The translations under genes and the position numbers were made by a program. Below, piece by piece: positions 6,521 through 9,736 of a DNA stretch of 9,736 nt; within the stretch, counting starts at the first letter, position 1, and each line of letters opens with the position of its first letter. Under the pieces are notes generated by a model that worked only from the letters and a program-made list of their open reading frames with translations, had not been told where the DNA came from and ran no database searches. This DNA comes from an uncultured Eubacterium sp. (GTDB taxonomy: Bacteria > Bacillota > Clostridia > Lachnospirales > Lachnospiraceae). The stretch is taken from positions 1 to 9,736 of the forward strand of contig CAJTZN010000075.1 in NCBI GenBank assembly GCA_910584065.1, given 5' to 3'.

Positions 6521-6549
6521 ATTATATTACGTAAAAATACGTATGTCAA
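6521..6549 (-). promoter_or_regulatory. Consensus promoter of the hicAB-relBE operon with spacer operator
   Basis: On the minus strand: TTGACA (plus 6544-6549), exactly 17 bases, TATAAT (plus 6521-6526), both boxes perfect. The spacer consists almost entirely of TACGTA-TTTT-TACGTA (plus 6528-6543), two copies of a self-complementary hexamer. Such a site between the promoter boxes is a strong candidate operator for HicB through its ribbon-helix-helix domain. It would allow a powerful promoter to be held down until antitoxin is depleted. Confidence 0.9.
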
Positions 6550-6559
6550 TACAAAGGAA

Positions 6560-6580
6560 ATGATTTTTAACATAAATCAT
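6560..6580 (-). terminator. Weak hairpin at the recombinase stop codon
   Basis: ATGATTT and AAATCAT (plus 6560-6566 and 6574-6580) can form a 7-bp AT-rich stem overlapping the recombinase TGA. It is followed on the minus strand by TTTCCTTTG. Stability is low, so read-through into the toxin-antitoxin operon is likely. Confidence 0.25.
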
Positions 6581-8079
6581 GTGAAGAGATAGTAAAACCG
6601 GAAAGTATCGCTTTCGCCTGAATACTCCATATAATCCAGCACGGTCCCCAGAGCCCGGTGTTTTTCCATCACGCTGCATGATGGATCGTTAAGGACTGCC
6701 AAAATATCCCGGATACGTGAGACGAGTTCTTCAGCGGTTGGGGGTTCGGTTGTATGAAGCGCTGTCTTCTCCTCGGATTCGATGAGCAGCTCCAGTTTAG
6801 CGCGTTCTTCTGTCAGTATTTTTTTGTTTTCCCTGTATTCCTCCTTTGTATCGATGCCGTCAATATACGCTTCGCGGACACGTAAGGCTTTTTGATCGAG
6901 TTTTGCAAGTGCGGCACGGTATTTGTCCAGTAAAGGAGAGGGCTCGCACAGTTTGGGGCTCGGATGAACAACAATCTCATTTATATCCATTTCAAGAAAT
7001 GTTTGGAGGGAAGCCTTCAGGGCCTCTTCGCAGCGGAGGGAGGAAATACTGCCGGCTGATTTGTGCATGCCTTTTGAGTACTGCCAGCAGACAAAGCGGG
7101 GGTAGGTTCTGCGGTCCTTTCTTTTTGGAAAGTGATACGCCAGGTTTTTTCCGCAAACGGGACATTTTAAAAATCCACATAGGTAGTGTTTATATTCAGT
7201 GTCGGATTTCCGCCTGCAGTTACCAGTACGGCCGGTATAGCCGGGTTTGAATGGCAGTAAGCGCTGCTGGAGAGCGTTGAAATACTCTTCCGTAAACATA
7301 GGTTCATGCAGGCCTTTGACAACGATGATATCCTTTGCATCATTTAATTGATATTTCCCATGCTTCGCGCGGTTCCATCGGACCATGCCGGCATAAAAGG
7401 GATTTTGTAGAATGTACAGGACAGTACGGCGTTCGAAGCGGTTTCCGCGCCGGGTGCGGTAACCGGCGTCGTTTATGATGCGGGCAATCGTTGTCAGGGT
7501 GTTTTTTTCATCAAACAGCTGAAAGATCTGGCGGACAATTTCGGCTTCTGGTTCGTAGATCTCCGGGACGCGGTCCGCATTCATGACGTAGCCGAGCGGA
7601 GTGACTGACTGGTATCCGCCGCGGAGAGCCTTTTCTGTCATGCCGCGTTTTACGTCTCCGGCAAGGCGGATCGAATAGTATTCGTCCATCCACTCAATAA
7701 TCCTTTCGATTAGGGGGGCGAACGGGCCTTCGATGAGAGGCTCCGTGATGCTTACGACTTCCACATTGTTTTTGCGGAGCAGGGACTTGTAGACGATGCT
7801 TTCTTCCTGATTTCTAGCAAACCGGCTGAACTTCCATACAAGTATGTAGTCGTAGGGATGCTCTTTTGATTTGGCATTTGCGATCATTTGCTGGAATTCG
7901 GGTCTTTTATCGGCGTTTCGGCCGCTGATACCGTTGTCCTCGTAAAAATCGGTGATGAGGATGCCGTTTTTTTGGGCGTACTTTTTTAGTTCACGTTTTT
8001 GGGCAGCAGGGGAGAGTTCCTCCTGGCGGTCGGTGCTTACTCGGATGTAAGCGGCAGCAGTTTTCATGGATTCATCCAT
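6577..8079 (-). CDS. Large serine recombinase (integrase/excisionase)
   Basis: A 500-residue serine site-specific recombinase. Residues about 7-145 form the resolvase catalytic domain: YIRVSTDRQ with nucleophile Ser15, GISGRN, and the WKFSRFARN motif with catalytic arginines. Residues about 160-275 match the Recombinase domain (GGYQSVTPLGY, then LYILQNPFYAGMVRW). A zinc ribbon follows, with Cys306 and Cys309 (CPVCG), Cys331 and probably Cys350. Residues about 380-440 form the coiled coil that in phage integrases controls whether attP x attB or attL x attR recombine. Length and order are complete and intact. It is the only recombinase in the window and the best candidate for having inserted the element into cotJC. 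ATG at 8079 has GGGG 8 nt upstream; Met5 at 8067 is the alternative. Excision would normally also need a small directionality factor, not identified here. Confidence 0.95.
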   Translation of the reverse strand: MDESMKTAAAYIRVSTDRQEELSPAAQKRELKKYAQKNGILITDFYEDNGISGRNADKRPEFQQMIANAKSKEHPYDYILVWKFSRFARNQEESIVYKSLLRKNNVEVVSITEPLIEGPFAPLIERIIEWMDEYYSIRLAGDVKRGMTEKALRGGYQSVTPLGYVMNADRVPEIYEPEAEIVRQIFQLFDEKNTLTTIARIINDAGYRTRRGNRFERRTVLYILQNPFYAGMVRWNRAKHGKYQLNDAKDIIVVKGLHEPMFTEEYFNALQQRLLPFKPGYTGRTGNCRRKSDTEYKHYLCGFLKCPVCGKNLAYHFPKRKDRRTYPRFVCWQYSKGMHKSAGSISSLRCEEALKASLQTFLEMDINEIVVHPSPKLCEPSPLLDKYRAALAKLDQKALRVREAYIDGIDTKEEYRENKKILTEERAKLELLIESEEKTALHTTEPPTAEELVSRIRDILAVLNDPSCSVMEKHRALGTVLDYMEYSGESDTFRFYYLFT

Positions 8080-8120
8080 TTATAGTTCCCCCTTATGTTT
8101 CGTTCTCTTTGTTTACAGCT

Positions 8121-8149
8121 ATTATAATATACTAAATATAATTCATCAA
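8121..8149 (-). promoter_or_regulatory. Recombinase gene promoter
   Basis: On the minus strand TTGATG (plus 8144-8149), 17 bases, TATAAT (plus 8121-8126), with a leader of about 35 nt to the ATG. A partly overlapping TATATTAT preceded by TGATATT faintly resembles a mother-cell sigma-E arrangement, but the spacing is 2 bp too long. I treat sigma-A as the main call. Confidence 0.6.
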
Positions 8150-8218
8150 TATCAATTCAAAGAGTTAAGAATGAAACAAATATTGGAATATACGGGATGA
8201 GACAGACAAGAAAGGATG

Positions 8219-8259
8219 AGAAAAGTAAAAATCCTGGTCTCTGTAATGGCTAGGATTTT
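8219..8259 (-). terminator. Terminator after the repressor/membrane-protein pair
   Basis: AAAATCCT and AGGATTTT (plus 8228-8235 and 8252-8259) form an 8-bp stem with a 16-nt loop, followed on the minus strand by TTTTTACTTTTC. The 5' arm includes two bases of the membrane protein's stop codon. It separates that operon from the recombinase promoter. Confidence 0.55.
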
Positions 8260-8863
8260 ACAAATTTATAGTTGTATCAGGTGAATTCTTCTTAAATTCC
8301 CTGACAAACTTTTTGGCCGATGCCATTTTAAAACCAATTTTAAAAGTAATATATTTAACTTCGTCCGAAATGTATGTAATGATTAGATAGCCATTAGCTT
8401 CAATATTTGTTTTTTTCTTGGTTCTGCCGCCTACGAGTGCGCCTAGGGGGCCGAATAGCATTCCACCTGCAACTGCTCCACCAGCACTGGAGACATATTG
8501 TTTTCGTATTTCCCAATCGGTTTTTATACTTACATCAGTGATTTTGCTTTTTTCAAGTACAAATTTCATTGATCCAGAAGAAAATTCAAATGAATCGGGA
8601 AGAGATTTTATTGTACATTTCACATTGGCTGCAAGTGGTAATCCGTTTATATGATTCATGGTACATGTATCAAGTGCATTTCCATAAGAATCAGAATCAC
8701 TAGTTGTGTTTTTGTCAGCCCATATAAAAAAGATAAGCAAAAGTAAAGATATGGTAATAATTGATATTGCTACTGTTTGGTTTGTAGACATTAACTGAAA
8801 TCCAAACACAAGTATAAAAAAGCATAATACTCCGCAAAGTTTGATTTTAGTTCTTGGTTTCAT
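8258..8863 (-). CDS. Small membrane protein with glycine-rich hairpin, function unknown
   Basis: A 201-residue protein that I do not recognise as a named family. Two hydrophobic helices (about 9-25 and 31-48) are joined by a short turn, with basic residues at the N-terminus, so the rest probably faces the cytoplasm. Residues about 75-125 and 155-195 look like beta-rich pieces of one domain, interrupted by a glycine-rich segment at 126-147 (GGAVAGGMLFGPLGALVGG) followed by RTKKK. That segment resembles a glycine-zipper hairpin able to insert into or lie on the membrane. The gene starts 28 bp after the repressor stop with no promoter between, so the two are probably cotranscribed in the lysogenic state. 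Genes in this position in temperate elements often affect superinfection or host physiology; that role here is only inference. The ribosome binding site (GGAG) lies 10 nt upstream, slightly far. Confidence 0.7.
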   Translation of the reverse strand: MKPRTKIKLCGVLCFFILVFGFQLMSTNQTVAISIITISLLLLIFFIWADKNTTSDSDSYGNALDTCTMNHINGLPLAANVKCTIKSLPDSFEFSSGSMKFVLEKSKITDVSIKTDWEIRKQYVSSAGGAVAGGMLFGPLGALVGGRTKKKTNIEANGYLIITYISDEVKYITFKIGFKMASAKKFVREFKKNSPDTTINL

Positions 8864-8891
8864 CGCAATCCCACTCCTTCCTTATAATTTT

Positions 8892-9674
8892 TCATTTTCT
8901 TTTATCATTATTAAGTTTGTTTATCACTTTTCCCATACATCTGGCAGATTCATTCAGCGATATGTTAGGGGAATCTTTGTTTATTGATATTAGTTCATTT
9001 TTGCCTCTCTTTTTCACATAACAGCAGTCATCTACAAGAAATATCCCAATATCACCAGGGAGGATTTCCTCCGTCATCTCGATCAAAAGAGTATCCCCGT
9101 CATGATATACCGGTTCCATGCTGTCACCATTGACACCAATAGCATATGCTGCTTTTTGATTTTCAGGCGTATCAGGTATCTCAATACGTTTTGTTGGTGG
9201 GGTGTCAAAGATGATCTGGCCGGTCCCGGCGGATGCCAGCCGGTAGTAATAATTGATGAGACGGGTGCCGGGGGTGTTTGAGCTGTTTTCTGCAATGGTT
9301 TGTTCCAGTTCGTTTATTTTTTCTGCTACAGAATATTCTCTGTCCAGCACAGTATCTACCACTTTTGCACCTTCAGGGGAGTTGGTGGAAATGAAGCGGT
9401 ATTTTTCTATCATGTCAACTTCTTTCATATTAAGTTGTAGGCTTCCATCTTCTTTATAACCGTCATATCCAAAAGTTTTTAATATGTCCTTTATTCCATA
9501 TATATCACATAGTTTCATAAGAATTTCGATATCCGGTCTGCTATTTCCATTTTCCCAACTATATACAGTTTTTTGAGAAGCTTTGTATCCTTGTTCTGTC
9601 AGAATCTTAGAAACCTGTTCCACTGTCATTTTAGAATTTAGCCTTGATTCTCTTAAAACACTTCCAATTTCCAT
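8892..9674 (-). CDS. cI/LexA-type repressor: XRE HTH plus S24 peptidase
   Basis: A 260-residue self-cleaving transcriptional repressor of temperate elements. Residues about 5-62 form an XRE-family helix-turn-helix (MTVEQVSKILTEQGYKASQ, KTVYSWENGNSRPD). A linker with a helical stretch (about 85-130) follows. The C-terminal S24/LexA-like domain has the expected Ala149-Gly150 cleavage site, the nucleophile Ser185 in NGDSMEP, and the general base Lys221 in YVKKRG. RecA filament formed on DNA damage would trigger autocleavage and induce the element. GGAGG lies 7 nt before the ATG. The gene directs transcription toward the recombinase and probably represses divergent early genes beyond the window through the palindrome at 9700-9719. 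Confidence 0.93.
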   Translation of the reverse strand: MEIGSVLRESRLNSKMTVEQVSKILTEQGYKASQKTVYSWENGNSRPDIEILMKLCDIYGIKDILKTFGYDGYKEDGSLQLNMKEVDMIEKYRFISTNSPEGAKVVDTVLDREYSVAEKINELEQTIAENSSNTPGTRLINYYYRLASAGTGQIIFDTPPTKRIEIPDTPENQKAAYAIGVNGDSMEPVYHDGDTLLIEMTEEILPGDIGIFLVDDCCYVKKRGKNELISINKDSPNISLNESARCMGKVINKLNNDKRK

Positions 9675-9699
9675 ATGATAACCTCCCTATATTGTCAAG

Positions 9700-9719
9700 T
9701 GATTTTTCCTTAAAAATCA
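9700..9719. promoter_or_regulatory. Candidate repressor operator
   Basis: TGATTTTT (9700-9707), CCTT, AAAAATCA (9712-9719) is a perfect 8-bp-arm palindrome 25 bp upstream of the repressor start. A third half-site TTTTTGAT (9725-9732) follows, and TTCCTT/AAGGAA (9706-9711 and 9719-9724) forms an overlapping inverted pair. This layout suits an autoregulating repressor governing a divergent promoter pair. The repressor's own promoter is not clear: TTGATT with GACAAT at 18-bp spacing on the minus strand is the best weak match, and the perfect TTGACA (plus 9693-9698) lacks a usable -10. Confidence 0.5.
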
Positions 9720-9736
9720 AGGAATTTTTGATAGTC

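Larger units (their letters stand above)
5312..9736. mobile_element. End of an integrated prophage-like/skin-like element (right end outside window)
   Basis: This block carries a serine recombinase, a lysogeny-type repressor with an S24 domain, a small membrane protein and two toxin-antitoxin modules. It abuts a spore gene cut in mid-frame. All genes point toward the junction, as in the lysogeny and integration arm of a temperate phage or integrative element. No structural, replication or conjugation gene is in the window, so phage and ICE cannot be told apart. The intergenic parts are AT-rich compared with clpB and the chemoreceptor gene. Confidence 0.65.

Noticed and set aside
9670..9698. 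TTGACA at plus 9693-9698 (minus strand) as the repressor -35 box
   Set aside because: With 17-bp spacing the -10 would fall on the start codon and does not match TATAAT.
1..9736. CRISPR array, tRNA or rRNA
   Set aside because: No regularly spaced repeats and no tRNA- or rRNA-like conserved stretches were seen on either strand.

Overview
The window reads as chromosomal DNA of a spore-forming Bacillota, most likely a Clostridia/Lachnospiraceae-type anaerobe. The grounds are a ClpB chaperone under a perfect CIRCE/HrcA operator, strong AGGAGG-type ribosome binding sites, a CotJC (spore-coat manganese-catalase family) gene, and HicAB/RelBE modules of the kind common in gut Clostridia. This is inference from gene content; no rRNA or tRNA is present to fix the taxon.

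Layout: 1-400 is AT-rich and has no recognisable gene; a leftward promoter with an overlapping inverted repeat reads off the left edge. 401-447 holds CIRCE fused with a sigma-A promoter, followed by clpB (493-3054, +). Between clpB and the converging chemoreceptor gene lies a 97-bp element with 16-bp terminal inverted repeats and a T-run, serving as terminator and possibly MITE-derived. 3188-4549 (-) is a soluble methyl-accepting chemotaxis protein with a C-terminal zinc-binding CZB domain. 4790-5311 (-) is cotJC without its first ~30 codons.

The cotJC reading frame stops abruptly at about 5311-5317, and from there rightward everything looks like the end of an integrated element. It carries a four-gene operon of two toxin-antitoxin modules (hicA-hicB-relB-like-relE, all -) under a perfect consensus promoter with an operator in its spacer; a 500-aa large serine recombinase (6577-8079, -); a small membrane protein (8258-8863, -); and a cI/LexA-type repressor with HTH and S24 peptidase domains (8892-9674, -), with a palindromic operator upstream. 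The window ends inside the regulatory region that would face the rest of the element.

The main hypothesis is that this is a prophage or skin-like element inserted by its serine recombinase into the spore gene cotJC. Precise excision would rejoin the 5' part of cotJC (expected beyond the right edge of the window) to the 3' part seen here, as in developmentally excised elements such as skin in sigK. The junction, the recombinase and the lysogeny repressor are directly visible. The far end, the integration specificity and any sporulation-linked excision cannot be seen here.
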